Below, one piece after another: positions 36,406-46,706 of a stretch of 64,000 nucleotides of DNA. Origin of the DNA: Ornithinimicrobium humiphilum. Its GTDB lineage: Bacteria > Actinomycetota > Actinomycetes > Actinomycetales > Dermatophilaceae. Under the pieces are notes generated by a model. The model worked only from the letters and a program-made list of their open reading frames with translations. It did no database searches and was not told the DNA's origin. The position numbers and the translations under genes are program-made. Position 1 is the first letter of the stretch. Each line of letters begins with the position of its first letter. The DNA lies in NCBI RefSeq assembly GCF_006716885.1, contig NZ_VFPU01000001.1, positions 558,001-622,000 on the forward strand, read 5' to 3'.

Positions 36406-38505
36406 CTAGAAGCGGCCACCGCCGAAGTTGCCGCCGCCCCCGAAGCTGCCGCCTCCGAAGCTGCCGCCGCCCCCGCCGAAACCGCCGGAGCCGCCGCCCC
36501 AGGAGCCGCCACCGCCCCAGCTGCCGCCCCACCCGCCGGAGTGCCGGTGGCCGTTGCCCCCGCCGAGGAGGATCCCCCCGAGGATGACGGACACGGGGTC
36601 GATGCCGCCGGAGCGACGGCCGCCGCCCCCGCCGAAGCCGCCCGAGCTGCCCCACGAGTCGAGGTCGTTCTGGGCCTCGGTGAGCGCCTGCTCGCCGAGC
36701 TGCTCGGCGCGGGTCAGCAGCCCCATCGCGGCGGTGGGGTCGGTGTCGGCGACCCGCTGGGCCTCGTCGAAGACCCGCAGGGCCTCGGAGATCCGGGTGC
36801 GGGCGCCGCTGCTGACCGCGCCGCGGCGGGTGCGGATGGTCTCGTCGATGCTGCGCAGCCGGGCGTCGACGCGGGCGACGCGCTGGGTGAAGTTCTCGCG
36901 CATCTTGGTCAGGTGGGCCTCGGCGTCGCGCAGCGGCTCCAGGAGCGTGTCGAGGTCGTGCTCGGCGGCGTCCAGCTCGGCGATGGCGCGCAGCGGGTCG
37001 CCCGCGGTGCGGGCCTGCTGGCCCTGCTCGATCGCGGCGCGCGCCCGGTCGGCGGCCTTGGCGATGACGGGGTCCTGGGGCGCCAGGCGACGCACGTCGG
37101 CCAGGTCGGAGGTGATCGAGGCGATGCGCCGCGTGAGCTCCTCCGCGGAGCCGGTCAGCTGGGCGTCGGCACCCGAGACGAGGTCGAGGAGCGTGACGGC
37201 CTGGCCCAGCGCTTCCTCCGCCGCGCGGGCCGCGGCGACGGCCGAGGGACGGTCGTCGCGCTCGAGGCTCTGCCGCCCGGCGGAGACGAAGCCCCCCGCC
37301 GACTGCAGCAGCCGCTCGGCCTGCTCGCGGTGCTGGCGCACGGTGGTGAGCGCCTCGGCGGGATAGCGGGCGGCGAGGCCGCGCAGCTCCTGCTCGGCGA
37401 CCGGCAGCCGCGCCTGGACCTCGTCCAGGCGGGTGGCCAGCTCGGTGAGGAACTCCGGCGCGCGGTCCTGCAGCGAGCGCAGCGTGGCGAACTCCTGCGT
37501 GCGCTCGTCGAGGGTCCGGCGCGAGGTGCCGGTCAGCTCGAGGATGCGCGCGAGCATCGTGCGCTCGACGTCCTCGGGCTCCTTCTGGTCGTCGTCGAGC
37601 TGCTGGCGCAGGCTGAAGGCCTCGCGCGCGGCCTGCCGGGCCTGCTCGAGCACCGCGCGGAACTCCTGCGTGCGCTGGGTGCCGAACTGGGCCTCGGCGA
37701 AGGCGAGCTCCTCCTCGGCGGAGCGCACGGCGTTGTCCATGGCGACCAGCGCCTCCGAGGCCTGCCGCTGCAGGTCCTGGAGCGGGATGCCCTGCGCCTG
37801 GCGCGGGACCGGGGCGCCGGTGGAGGGACGTCGGCCCGAGCGGGCCCGTCGCGACGCCAGGCCGGCGCCGGCCACGGCGAGCACGGGCACGCCGAGCAGC
37901 AGCAGACCCGCCCCGCCGCCGAGCCCGCCGGACGACTGGGGGTGCACGGGCTCGCCGTCGGGCACGAGCACGCCCCCGCCGCCGGAGGAGGCGTCGGCAT
38001 ACTCCCGGGCGAAGCCGTCGACGGCGCCGCTCACGGCGCCGAGCCAGTCGTCCTCGCGGAGCGCGGGCTCGATGTCCTCGAGCTGCACGGTGCGCAGGGA
38101 GGCGGCGGACAGCGTGCCGCCGATGTCCCCGACGCCGTACTGCCGCTCCTCGACGGCGACGGCCAGCACGAGGTCGCCGTCGCCCATGCCGGAGGCCTCG
38201 GAGGTCTCCCGGGCCCAGTCGGGGCCCCCCAGGGAGCCACCGGCGCCGTCGGTGAAGGTGTCGACGAAGACGACGAAGAGCTGGAGCCCGGTCTCGTCGC
38301 GCAGGGTCTCCAGCTCGGCCCGGGCGGCCTCCTCCTCGTCGGCGGAGAGCGCGTCGGCCGGGTCGTGCACCACGTCCGGCAGGTCGAGGGGATCCTCGGC
38401 GGAGGCGGGCGCGGCGATCCCCACCGCCGCCACCATCCAGCCGGCCACGAGCGCGGTCCGCCACGAGGCCCGGGCACGTCCCTGGCCTGCGAGGTTCCTT
38501 CTCAC
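36406..38505 (-). CDS. TPM-domain membrane protein with coiled coil and glycine-rich tail
   Basis: 699 residues. A signal peptide ends near residue 36 (APASAED). An extracytoplasmic TPM (YgcG-like) domain covers about 42-180, a membrane segment about 195-220, a long cytoplasmic Ala/Glu/Gln/Arg-rich helical region about 230-620, and a C-terminus of WGGG, FGGG and SFGG repeats to the end. GGGAGG lies about 9 bases before the GTG chosen. TPM proteins act in photosystem and membrane-protein quality control elsewhere. Adjacency to pspA implies a role in envelope maintenance. The glycine-rich end could be adhesive or phase-separating, which is speculation. Confidence 0.85.
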   Translation of the reverse strand: MRRNLAGQGRARASWRTALVAGWMVAAVGIAAPASAEDPLDLPDVVHDPADALSADEEEAARAELETLRDETGLQLFVVFVDTFTDGAGGSLGGPDWARETSEASGMGDGDLVLAVAVEERQYGVGDIGGTLSAASLRTVQLEDIEPALREDDWLGAVSGAVDGFAREYADASSGGGGVLVPDGEPVHPQSSGGLGGGAGLLLLGVPVLAVAGAGLASRRARSGRRPSTGAPVPRQAQGIPLQDLQRQASEALVAMDNAVRSAEEELAFAEAQFGTQRTQEFRAVLEQARQAAREAFSLRQQLDDDQKEPEDVERTMLARILELTGTSRRTLDERTQEFATLRSLQDRAPEFLTELATRLDEVQARLPVAEQELRGLAARYPAEALTTVRQHREQAERLLQSAGGFVSAGRQSLERDDRPSAVAAARAAEEALGQAVTLLDLVSGADAQLTGSAEELTRRIASITSDLADVRRLAPQDPVIAKAADRARAAIEQGQQARTAGDPLRAIAELDAAEHDLDTLLEPLRDAEAHLTKMRENFTQRVARVDARLRSIDETIRTRRGAVSSGARTRISEALRVFDEAQRVADTDPTAAMGLLTRAEQLGEQALTEAQNDLDSWGSSGGFGGGGGRRSGGIDPVSVILGGILLGGGNGHRHSGGWGGSWGGGGSWGGGSGGFGGGGGSFGGGSFGGGGNFGGGRF

Positions 38506-38616
38506 GTCTGCGATCCTCCCTGACCTGTCCAGAAGGGGTCCACCGCTGGTGCGGCACCCCGCGCCAGCATGGCACGGTGCTCGGACGCTCGGGGAGCCGG
38601 AGCCGTTCCGCGGGCC

Positions 38617-38622
38617 TAGAAT
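38617..38622 (+). promoter_or_regulatory. -10 box of mfd
   Basis: TAGAAT, a near-consensus box, followed by a leader of about 63 bases. Confidence 0.55.
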
Positions 38623-38630
38623 TGATCCTC

Positions 38631-38662
38631 GGCCCGCCCTCTGGCGGGCCCTCTCCCGCCAG
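38631..38662 (+). promoter_or_regulatory. Alternative hairpins in the mfd leader
   Basis: Segment GGCGGGCC (38643-38650) pairs with GGCCCGCC at 38631-38638. CTGGCGGG (38641-38648) pairs with CCCGCCAG at 38655-38662. The two stems share bases and exclude each other. Confidence 0.4.
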
Positions 38663-38691
38663 CCGCACCCGGCGAAGGACGTTCTCACCTC

Positions 38692-41600
38692 ATGCACCTC
38701 TCACCCGTGGTCGACCTGCTCTGCACCGACCCGGCCGTCGGCCGGGTGCTCTCGGCCGCCGGCTCGGGGGAGCCGGCCGTCGACGTCTCCGTCGCCGCCG
38801 GTGCCCACCCCGCCCTCGTGGCCGCGCTCGCCCGCACCGACGACACCCCTGTCCTCGCGGTCACCGCGACCGGGCGGGAGGCCGACGACCTCACCGCGGC
38901 ACTGGGCGACCTCCTGGAGGAGGGCCCGGACGCGATCGCCGGCTTCCCCAGCTGGGAGACGCTGCCGCACGAGCGCCTCAGCCCCCGCTCGGACACCGTC
39001 GGGCGACGGCTGGCCACGCTGCGTCGGCTGGCGCACCCCGACACCGGCGGGGACCCGTCGACCGGGCCCGTCAAGGTCGTCGTCGCCTCGGTCCGGGCGC
39101 TGCTGCAGCCGCTCGTCAAAGGTCTGGGCGACCTCGTGCCCGTCCGGCTCGTCCCGGGCGACGAGCGGCCGATGACCGAGGTCGTCGAGGCCCTGGCGGC
39201 CGCGGCCTACACCCGCACCGACATGGTGGAGCGTCGCGGCGAGTTCGCCGTGCGCGGCGGCATCCTCGACGTCTTCCCGCCGACCGAGGAGCACCCGGTC
39301 CGCGTCGAGTTCTGGGGCGACACCGTCGAGGAGGTGCGTTGGTTCAAGGTCGCCGACCAGCGCTCGCTCGAGCTCGTCGACCCCCAGCACGGGCTCTACG
39401 CGCCCCCCTGCCGCGAGCTGCTGCTCACCGACGAGGTGCGCGAGCGGGCCCGTCAGCTCGTCGGCAGCCTGCCGGGCGCGGCCGACCTGCTCTCCAAGGT
39501 CGCCGAGGGCATCGCCGTCGAGGGTATGGAGTCGCTCACCCCGGTGCTCGTCGACGGCATGGAGACGCTCGTCGACACCCTGCCCAGGGGCTCGCGGGTC
39601 GTCGTGCTCGACCCCGAGCGCGTCCGCACCCGGGCGCACGACCTCGTCGCCACCAGCGAGGAGTTCCTCCAGGCCAGCTGGGCCGCCGCGGCCACGGCTG
39701 ACGGCGCCGCCCCGATCGACCTCCAGCGCGCGCTCGGCACCGCCTCGTCCTGGTCCCTGGCCGACATGCGCAGCCACACCCTGGAGACCGGCCGGCCGTG
39801 GTGGTCCCTGACGGCCTTCGTCGCCGACGAGGAGCTCGCGGCCTTCATGGGGGACGACGACGTCAGCACCCTCGTCGTCCCCAGCACGCCGGTGGAGTCC
39901 TACCGCGGCGACCGCGAGGCGATCTTCGCCGACCTGCGGCGCTGGCTGGCCGAGGGCCGGCGCGTGGTCGTCAGCCTCGACGGGCCGGGCATGGCCCGCC
40001 GCGTCGCCGAGATCCTGGGGGAGAACGACATACCCCAGCGTCTGGCGAGCCCGCTGGGCCCCGCCGACGAGCTGACCGCCGACGTGGTGACCGTGACCAC
40101 CGGCAGCGTCGGGCGCGGTTTCGTGCTCACCGACAGCGGCTTCGTGCTGGTCGGCGAGAGCGACCTGACCGGTCAGGCCTCGAGCGCCGGTGGCTCGACC
40201 CGGGACATGCGCAAGATGCCGTCGCGGCGACGCCAGCAGGTCGACCCGCTCGCGCTGCGCCCCGGCGACTACGTCGTGCACGAGCAGCACGGCGTGGGCC
40301 GCTTCGTCGAGATGGCGCAGCGCCAGGTGCAGGGCGCGACGCGCGAGTACGTCGTGCTGGAGTACGCCTCGTCCAAGCGCGGGCAACCGGCGGACCGGTT
40401 GTTCCTGCCGACCGACCAGCTCGACCAGCTGACCAAGTACGTCGGCGGCGAGGCGCCCACCCTCAACCGTCTCGGTGGCTCGGACTGGCAGAAGACGAAG
40501 AGCCGGGCCCGCAAGCACATCAAGCAGATCGCGGCCGAGCTCATCCGGCTCTACTCCGCGCGCATGGCCAGCCAGGGGCACGCCTTCGGGCCGGACACCC
40601 CGTGGCAGCGCGAGCTCGAGGACGCCTTCGCCTTCACCGAGACGCCGGACCAGCTCTCCTCCATCGAGGAGGTCAAGGCCGACATGGAGAAGCCGGTGCC
40701 GATGGACCGGCTGATCAGCGGCGACGTCGGCTACGGCAAGACCGAGATCGCGGTCCGGGCGGCCTTCAAGGCGATCCAGGACGGCAAGCAGGTGGCCGTG
40801 CTCGTGCCGACCACCCTGCTCGTGCAGCAGCACTTCCAGACCTTCTCCGAGCGCTACTCCCAGTTCCCGGTCGTCGTCCGCGCCCTCTCGCGCTTCCAGA
40901 GCGACAAGGAGTCGAAGGCAACGATCGAGGGGCTCGCCGACGGATCGGTCGACCTCGTCATCGGCACCCACCGGCTGCTCGGGTCGTCGGTGCGCTTCAA
41001 GGACCTCGGCCTCGTCATCATCGACGAGGAGCAGCGCTTCGGCGTCGAGCACAAGGAGCAGCTCAAGGCGCTGCGCACCAACGTCGACGTGCTCGCGATG
41101 TCGGCGACGCCGATCCCGCGCACCCTGGAGATGGCGGTCACCGGCATCCGCGAGATGTCGACGCTGGCCACCCCGCCGGAGGAGCGGCACCCGGTGCTGA
41201 CCTTCGTCGGTGGCTACGACGAGAAGCAGATCGCCGCCGCCATCCGTCGCGAGCTGCTGCGCGAGGGCCAGGTCTTCTACGTGCACAACAAGGTCGGCAC
41301 GATCGAGAAGGCCGCCTCCCGGCTGCGCGACCTCGTCCCCGAGGCCCGGATCCAGGTGGCCCACGGCCAGATGGGCGAGCACCAGCTGGAGCAGGTCGTC
41401 GTCGACTTCTGGGAGCGCAAGTTCGACGTGCTCGTCTGCACGACGATCGTCGAGACGGGCCTGGACATCTCCAACGCCAACACGCTGATCGTCGAGCGGG
41501 CCGACACCCTCGGCCTGTCCCAGCTGCACCAGCTGCGCGGCCGCGTCGGCCGGGGCCGCGACCGGGCCTACGCCTACTTCCTCTACCCGCCGGAGAAGCC

Positions 41601-42309
41601 GCTCACCGAGACCGCGGTCGACCGGCTGCAGACGATCGCCTCCAACACCGACCTCGGCGCGGGCATGGCCGTGGCCATGAAGGACCTGGAGATCCGCGGC
41701 GCCGGCAACCTGCTCGGCGGCGAGCAGTCCGGTCACATCGAGGGCGTCGGCTTCGACCTCTACGTGCGGATGGTCGGCGAGGCCGTCGCCAACTACAAGG
41801 GCGAGGGCGAGGAGGCGCCGACCGAGGTCAAGATCGAGCTGCCCGTCGACGCCCACCTGCCGCACGACTACGTGCCGGGGGAGCGGCTGCGCCTGGAGGC
41901 CTACCGCAAGCTCGCGCAGGTCAAGGACGAGGCGGAGCTGGCCGAGATCCGCGCCGAGCTGGTCGACCGCTACGGCGAGCCGCCCGCCCCGGTGGAGACG
42001 CTGCTCGAGGTGGCGCGCCTGCGGACCGTGGCCCGTGCGGCCGGCATCGCCGACATCGGCGTGCAGGGCAAGATGATCCGCTTCGCGCCGGTCGAGAACC
42101 TCCGCGAGAGCCAGCAGCTGCGGCTCAACCGCCTCTACCCGGGCGTCATCGTCAAGCCCGCGCTGCGCCAGATCCTGGTGCCCGCGCCGATGACCGCGCG
42201 GGTCGGTGGCAAGCCGCTGCGCGACGGGGCGGTCCTGGAGTGGGCCTCCCAGCTCGTGCGCGCCGTGCTGCTGGACGACATCGCCGCGGCGGCCTCGAAG
42301 CAGTCCTGA
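38692..42309 (+). CDS. mfd: Transcription-repair coupling factor
   Basis: 1205-residue DNA translocase that displaces RNA polymerase stalled at lesions and recruits the UvrA machinery. Domains in order: UvrB-like N-terminal part (to about 350), RNA-polymerase-interacting domain (YVVHEQHGVGRFVEMAQRQV near 525), RecG-like motor with Walker A GDVGYGKTE at 677-685, DEEQ box IIDEEQRFG at about 775, SATPIPRT, and motif VI region QLRGRVGRGRDRAY. The C-terminal TRCF domain is complete. Orthologue of Rv1020, and the length is normal. A leader with competing hairpins precedes it. Confidence 0.97.
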   Translation: MHLSPVVDLLCTDPAVGRVLSAAGSGEPAVDVSVAAGAHPALVAALARTDDTPVLAVTATGREADDLTAALGDLLEEGPDAIAGFPSWETLPHERLSPRSDTVGRRLATLRRLAHPDTGGDPSTGPVKVVVASVRALLQPLVKGLGDLVPVRLVPGDERPMTEVVEALAAAAYTRTDMVERRGEFAVRGGILDVFPPTEEHPVRVEFWGDTVEEVRWFKVADQRSLELVDPQHGLYAPPCRELLLTDEVRERARQLVGSLPGAADLLSKVAEGIAVEGMESLTPVLVDGMETLVDTLPRGSRVVVLDPERVRTRAHDLVATSEEFLQASWAAAATADGAAPIDLQRALGTASSWSLADMRSHTLETGRPWWSLTAFVADEELAAFMGDDDVSTLVVPSTPVESYRGDREAIFADLRRWLAEGRRVVVSLDGPGMARRVAEILGENDIPQRLASPLGPADELTADVVTVTTGSVGRGFVLTDSGFVLVGESDLTGQASSAGGSTRDMRKMPSRRRQQVDPLALRPGDYVVHEQHGVGRFVEMAQRQVQGATREYVVLEYASSKRGQPADRLFLPTDQLDQLTKYVGGEAPTLNRLGGSDWQKTKSRARKHIKQIAAELIRLYSARMASQGHAFGPDTPWQRELEDAFAFTETPDQLSSIEEVKADMEKPVPMDRLISGDVGYGKTEIAVRAAFKAIQDGKQVAVLVPTTLLVQQHFQTFSERYSQFPVVVRALSRFQSDKESKATIEGLADGSVDLVIGTHRLLGSSVRFKDLGLVIIDEEQRFGVEHKEQLKALRTNVDVLAMSATPIPRTLEMAVTGIREMSTLATPPEERHPVLTFVGGYDEKQIAAAIRRELLREGQVFYVHNKVGTIEKAASRLRDLVPEARIQVAHGQMGEHQLEQVVVDFWERKFDVLVCTTIVETGLDISNANTLIVERADTLGLSQLHQLRGRVGRGRDRAYAYFLYPPEKPLTETAVDRLQTIASNTDLGAGMAVAMKDLEIRGAGNLLGGEQSGHIEGVGFDLYVRMVGEAVANYKGEGEEAPTEVKIELPVDAHLPHDYVPGERLRLEAYRKLAQVKDEAELAEIRAELVDRYGEPPAPVETLLEVARLRTVARAAGIADIGVQGKMIRFAPVENLRESQQLRLNRLYPGVIVKPALRQILVPAPMTARVGGKPLRDGAVLEWASQLVRAVLLDDIAAAASKQS

Positions 42310-42315
42310 GGCGGG

Positions 42316-42344
42316 CCGGCCGTCGGCGGGCTGCCGACGGCCGG
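42316..42344 (+). terminator. mfd terminator
   Basis: A perfect 12-bp stem with loop GGGCT, 6 bases after the mfd stop. Confidence 0.8.
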
Positions 42345-42360
42345 GTCGTCCGGGGGGCGG

Positions 42361-42758
42361 TCAGCCCTGCTGGTCGAGCACGGTGCAGAAGACGTGCCCG
42401 GCGGGATCTCATACACCCGGAACTGGTCCTCGGGGTGCCCCTCCTCCTCGGGCGTGCCCGTGAGCGGGACGGCGCCCAGCCGCACGAGGTGCTCGTGGGC
42501 GGCGGCGAGGTCGGGCACGCCGAGGTCGAGGTGGACGCGGCGGTTCGCGCGCCACGGCGTCGGCGGCGCGGCCGAGCGCTGGAAGGCGATGGTCGTGCCA
42601 CCTCCCGGCGGGACCAGCCGCAGCCACTCCTCACCCTCGGGATCGGTGGTCTCGTGACCCGGGTGGTAGTCCCAGCCGGTCACGGCGCGGTACCACTCGG
42701 CGAGCTCGCGGGGCTCGGGGCAGTCGAGCGCGACCTCGCGCAGGCTCCAGGTGTCCAT
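42361..42758 (-). pseudogene. VOC (glyoxalase-like) protein gene with a single-base frameshift
   Basis: The first 118 or so residues read as an intact VOC protein (REVALDCPEPRELAEWYRAV, later HLDLGVPDLAAAHEHLVRLG). Near 42408-42413 the frame breaks. One base over, the sequence continues with the expected family ending DPAGHVFCTVLDQQG and a stop at 42361. The interval is 398 bases, one short of 133 codons, so a one-base deletion in the gene or in the read explains it. Unshifted, the frame would run on into mfd. A TACCGT box 6 bases before the ATG indicates a leaderless start. Confidence 0.75.
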
Positions 42759-42764
42759 GCCACG

Positions 42765-42770
42765 ACGGTA
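42765..42770 (-). promoter_or_regulatory. -10 box of the VOC gene
   Basis: TACCGT on the minus strand, 6 bases before the ATG at 42758. It touches the base of the adjacent terminator stem. Confidence 0.45.
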
Positions 42771-42805
42771 GGACGGCCGGGCCCGTCGTGGGGCCCGGCC
42801 GTCCT
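42770..42805 (-). terminator. Terminator of the NAD(P)-binding protein gene
   Basis: A perfect 15-bp stem with loop GTCGTG. It lies downstream of the minus-strand gene ending at 42836 and directly upstream of the VOC promoter. Confidence 0.8.
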
Positions 42806-42835
42806 CGGGGGTATGCCGTCGCCCGGGCGGGCGTC

Positions 42836-43498
42836 TCAGCCGCGGAGCGCGTCCAGGGCCTCGGCCACCGGGGCCGGGCCGTCGTTGAACTCGATGGTGC
42901 GCCCGCTCAGCTCCGGACGCTCCACGACGGCCGCGATGACGCGCGCGACGTTGCCGCGGGAGACCGTGCCGCCCTCGACGCCGGAGCCGGGGGTGGCCAC
43001 CTCGATCGAGCCGGTGGGCGGGTCGAGGGTGAGGCCGCTCGGGCCGAGGACGACCCAGTCGAGCGAGCTGGAGCGCAGGTGCTCGTCGGCCGCGGCCTTG
43101 GCCTCGGCGTAGGCGAAGAAGCCGTTGTCCTCGGGCACGCCGTGGTCCGGGCCGGCGCCGAAGTAGGACACCATCACGTAGCGCCCCACGCCGGCCCGCG
43201 TCGCCGCCTCCATGCTGCGGATCGCCGCGTCCCGGTCGACCGCGTAGGTGCGCTCGGGACTGCCGCCCCCCGCGCCGGCGGACCAGACGACCAGGTCGTG
43301 CCCGGCCAGCAGGTCGGTCAGGGCGTCGGTGTCGAGCTGCTCCACGTCGGCCACGACCGGCAGGGCGCCGCCCGCGGCGACCTCCTCCGCGTGGTCGGGG
43401 TTGCGGATGATCGCGTCGACCTCGTGCCCGGCCTCCCGCAGCAGCGGGGCGAGCAGAAGGGCGACCTTGCCGTGTCCTCCGATGATGGCGATACGCAT
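42836..43498 (-). CDS. NAD(P)-binding SDR-like (NmrA/atypical) protein
   Basis: 220-residue Rossmann-fold protein. The nucleotide loop IAIIGGHGKVALLLAPLLRE lies at the extreme N-terminus, and the SDR-type active-site region YVMVSYFGAGPDHG is followed by YAEAKAAADEHLR (Tyr-x-x-x-Lys-like). The ending VSRGNVARVIAAVVE is typical of atypical SDR group 5 (YwnB-like) proteins, often called NAD(P)H-binding or sugar-epimerase-like. No substrate can be named. It is transcribed alone and ends at a strong terminator. Confidence 0.85.
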   Translation of the reverse strand: MRIAIIGGHGKVALLLAPLLREAGHEVDAIIRNPDHAEEVAAGGALPVVADVEQLDTDALTDLLAGHDLVVWSAGAGGGSPERTYAVDRDAAIRSMEAATRAGVGRYVMVSYFGAGPDHGVPEDNGFFAYAEAKAAADEHLRSSSLDWVVLGPSGLTLDPPTGSIEVATPGSGVEGGTVSRGNVARVIAAVVERPELSGRTIEFNDGPAPVAEALDALRG

Positions 43499-43583
43499 AC
43501 AGGGTCAGCACCGGACGGGGCTCGGCCATTCCCTCGTCCCCGGATCCCCCGGGGAGCATGCGGAACCTCGCGGGAGGCGTGCG

Positions 43584-44165
43584 ATGATGGCGCCCGTGAA
43601 GCGCTCGCGTGTGATTCCCGCCCTCGCCCTCACGGCTGCCCTGACCCTGGCCGGGTGCTCCGGCGTCGGTGCCGACCCCGCGGTCACCGTCGACGGCGAG
43701 GAGTTCTCCGTGGCCGAGGTCCAGGAGGCGGCCACGCAGCTCAACGAGGTCGCTCTCAACCTCGAGGAGCCGCGTCAGATGTACGGCCGGACCAACCCGC
43801 AGCAGGTCATCACCGACCTCGCGGTCCTCCCGGTCCTCGACCAGATCTTCGTCGGCACCCCGGCCGAGATGACCGAGGCGCAGCTGCGCGAGTTCCTCGG
43901 CGAGCACGGCGTCGCCGAGCCGGGCGTCGGCACCCTCGAGGTCACCCGCTCCCGCGAGTACCAGGAGCGTCTGGGCGACGTCGCGATCATGTCCGACCCG
44001 GCCATGGCCGCGGTCGTCGGCCGCGCCCAGGAGCTGCTCTCCAGCCCTGACGCGCTCGAGGCCGTCGACGTGGACGTCAACCCCCGCTACGGCTCGTGGG
44101 ACGTCGTCAACGGCGGCCTCCTGCCGAAGGTTCCCGAGTGGATCCAGAGCGCCGACCAGCGCTGA
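43584..44165 (+). CDS. SurA-N-like lipoprotein
   Basis: 193-residue secreted lipoprotein. The signal sequence ends in the lipobox LTLAGC, with Cys25 as the lipid site. The mature part (DPAVTVDGEEFSVAEVQEAA) resembles the N-terminal domain of SurA/PrsA-type chaperones that precede mazG in several actinobacteria; no rotamase domain is present. GGGAGG lies about 6 bases before the ATG; ATG at 43587 and GTG at 43596 are in the same frame. Its end overlaps mazG by 28 bases. Confidence 0.78.
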   Translation: MMAPVKRSRVIPALALTAALTLAGCSGVGADPAVTVDGEEFSVAEVQEAATQLNEVALNLEEPRQMYGRTNPQQVITDLAVLPVLDQIFVGTPAEMTEAQLREFLGEHGVAEPGVGTLEVTRSREYQERLGDVAIMSDPAMAAVVGRAQELLSSPDALEAVDVDVNPRYGSWDVVNGGLLPKVPEWIQSADQR

Positions 44166-45175
44166 GCCTCCTCCTGAGCAGCCCGCGGGTCGCCCCCGGG
44201 CTGCTCTCCGCCGGTGCCTGGGACGCCCTGCGGGGCGCCTCCGAGGTCCTCGCGGCCGATCCCGGGGCGGCCCAGCCGACCGCGGTCGCGGCCGCCGGGG
44301 TGGCCGTCAGCGCCGCGCCCGCGGACGCCGCCGCCTCGCCGCAGACCCTCGCCCGGCACCTGCTCGCGCGGGCCGCCACGGGTCCCGTGGTGTGGATCGG
44401 ATCGCCCGACGGTGACCCCGGCCTCGCCGAGGCGCTCGCGGTCGAGCTGCCCGAGGACGAGGCACCCGAGCTCGAGCTGCTCGTCGGCTCCTGGGACACC
44501 CCCGGCTCCCGCCTGCTCGACGCCGTGGCCGTCATGGACCGGCTGCGCTCGCCGGGAGGCTGCCCGTGGGACGCGCGGCAGACCCACGCGAGCCTCACTC
44601 CCTACCTGATCGAGGAGGCGCACGAGGCCGCCGAGGCGCTGGAGGTGCTCGACCGCCCCGAGGCCGACCGCGACCACGCGGTCGAGGAGCTCGGTGACGT
44701 GCTGCTCCAGGTCCTCTTCCACTCCCGCGTCGCCGCCGAGCACGAGGACGATCCCTTCGACATCGACGACGTCGCCGCCGGCCTCGTCGAGAAGCTCGTC
44801 CGCCGCCACCCCCACGTCTTCGCCGACGTCGAGGCCTCCACCCCGGAGGCCGTCGAGGCCAACTGGGAGCAGATCAAGGCGGAGGAGAAGTCCGGGCGCA
44901 CCGGTGTCCTCGACGGCATCCCCGGGGGTATGCCGGAGCTCGCCCGGGCGGTCAAGGTCGCCTCGCGCCTGCGCCGGGCCGGGCGGGCGGAGTGGCTCCG
45001 CGAGTGGGTCGACGCGCGGCTGGCCGCCCTCGACCCCGGCGCCCTGCTGCTCGACGCCGTGCTCGACCTGCACGACGCGGGCGCCGACGCCCCCGCCGCG
45101 CTGCGGCAGACCCTGCGCGACCTCGCCGACCAGCTCCCCGGGCAGGGCACCGGGGACGGCGACGCCGACCCCCAC

Positions 45176-45178
<3 letters not shown>
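44138..45178 (+). CDS. mazG: Nucleoside triphosphate pyrophosphohydrolase (MazG)
   Basis: 346 residues. The N-terminal 120 or so form the extra domain found in actinobacterial MazG (SLLLSSPRVAPGLLSAGAWD). The MazG domain follows, with LRSPGGCPWDARQTHASLTP, the metal-binding EEAHEAAEAL and EELGDVLLQVLFHS, and HPHVFADVEA. It hydrolyses damaged or excess NTPs. No ATG is available; I chose the GTG at 44138 because GAAGG lies 7 bases upstream. The start overlaps the lipoprotein gene by 28 bases. Orthologue of Rv1021. The stop codon lies in the -10 box of eno. Confidence 0.9.
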
Positions 45179-46537
<1,359 letters not shown>

Positions 46538-46549
46538 GACCCACCCGGC

Positions 46550-46590
46550 GAGCGCCCCGCCCGCACCGGTCGGCGCCGGGCGGGGCGCTC
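46550..46590 (+). terminator. eno terminator
   Basis: A perfect 14-bp GC stem (46550-46563 with 46577-46590) and a 13-base loop, 12 bases after the stop. Confidence 0.85.
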
Positions 46591-46601
46591 CCGCGTCCGG
46601 G

Positions 46602-46662
46602 GGGTATGCCGTGCAGCCCGCCCGGCCAGCCTGACCGCCCGACCCGGCGGCACGGCATACCC
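46602..46662. repeat. Inverted pair of the dispersed 10-mer, with embedded -10 box
   Basis: GGGTATGCCGTGC (46602-46614) and its exact complement (46650-46662) form a 13-bp inverted repeat. Each arm contains the 10-mer ACGGCATACC or its complement, which recurs through the window. TACCCT at 46658-46663 is a likely -10 box for the FtsB-like gene. Confidence 0.7.
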
Positions 46663-46706
46663 TGTGGTCTGACCGACCCGCCCGAGCAGCAGGAGCAGCC
46701 CCGCCG

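Noticed and set aside
38701-41865. About 1050-codon open frame antisense to mfd
   Set aside because: A shadow of the mfd reading frame, with no ribosome site, promoter or family motif.
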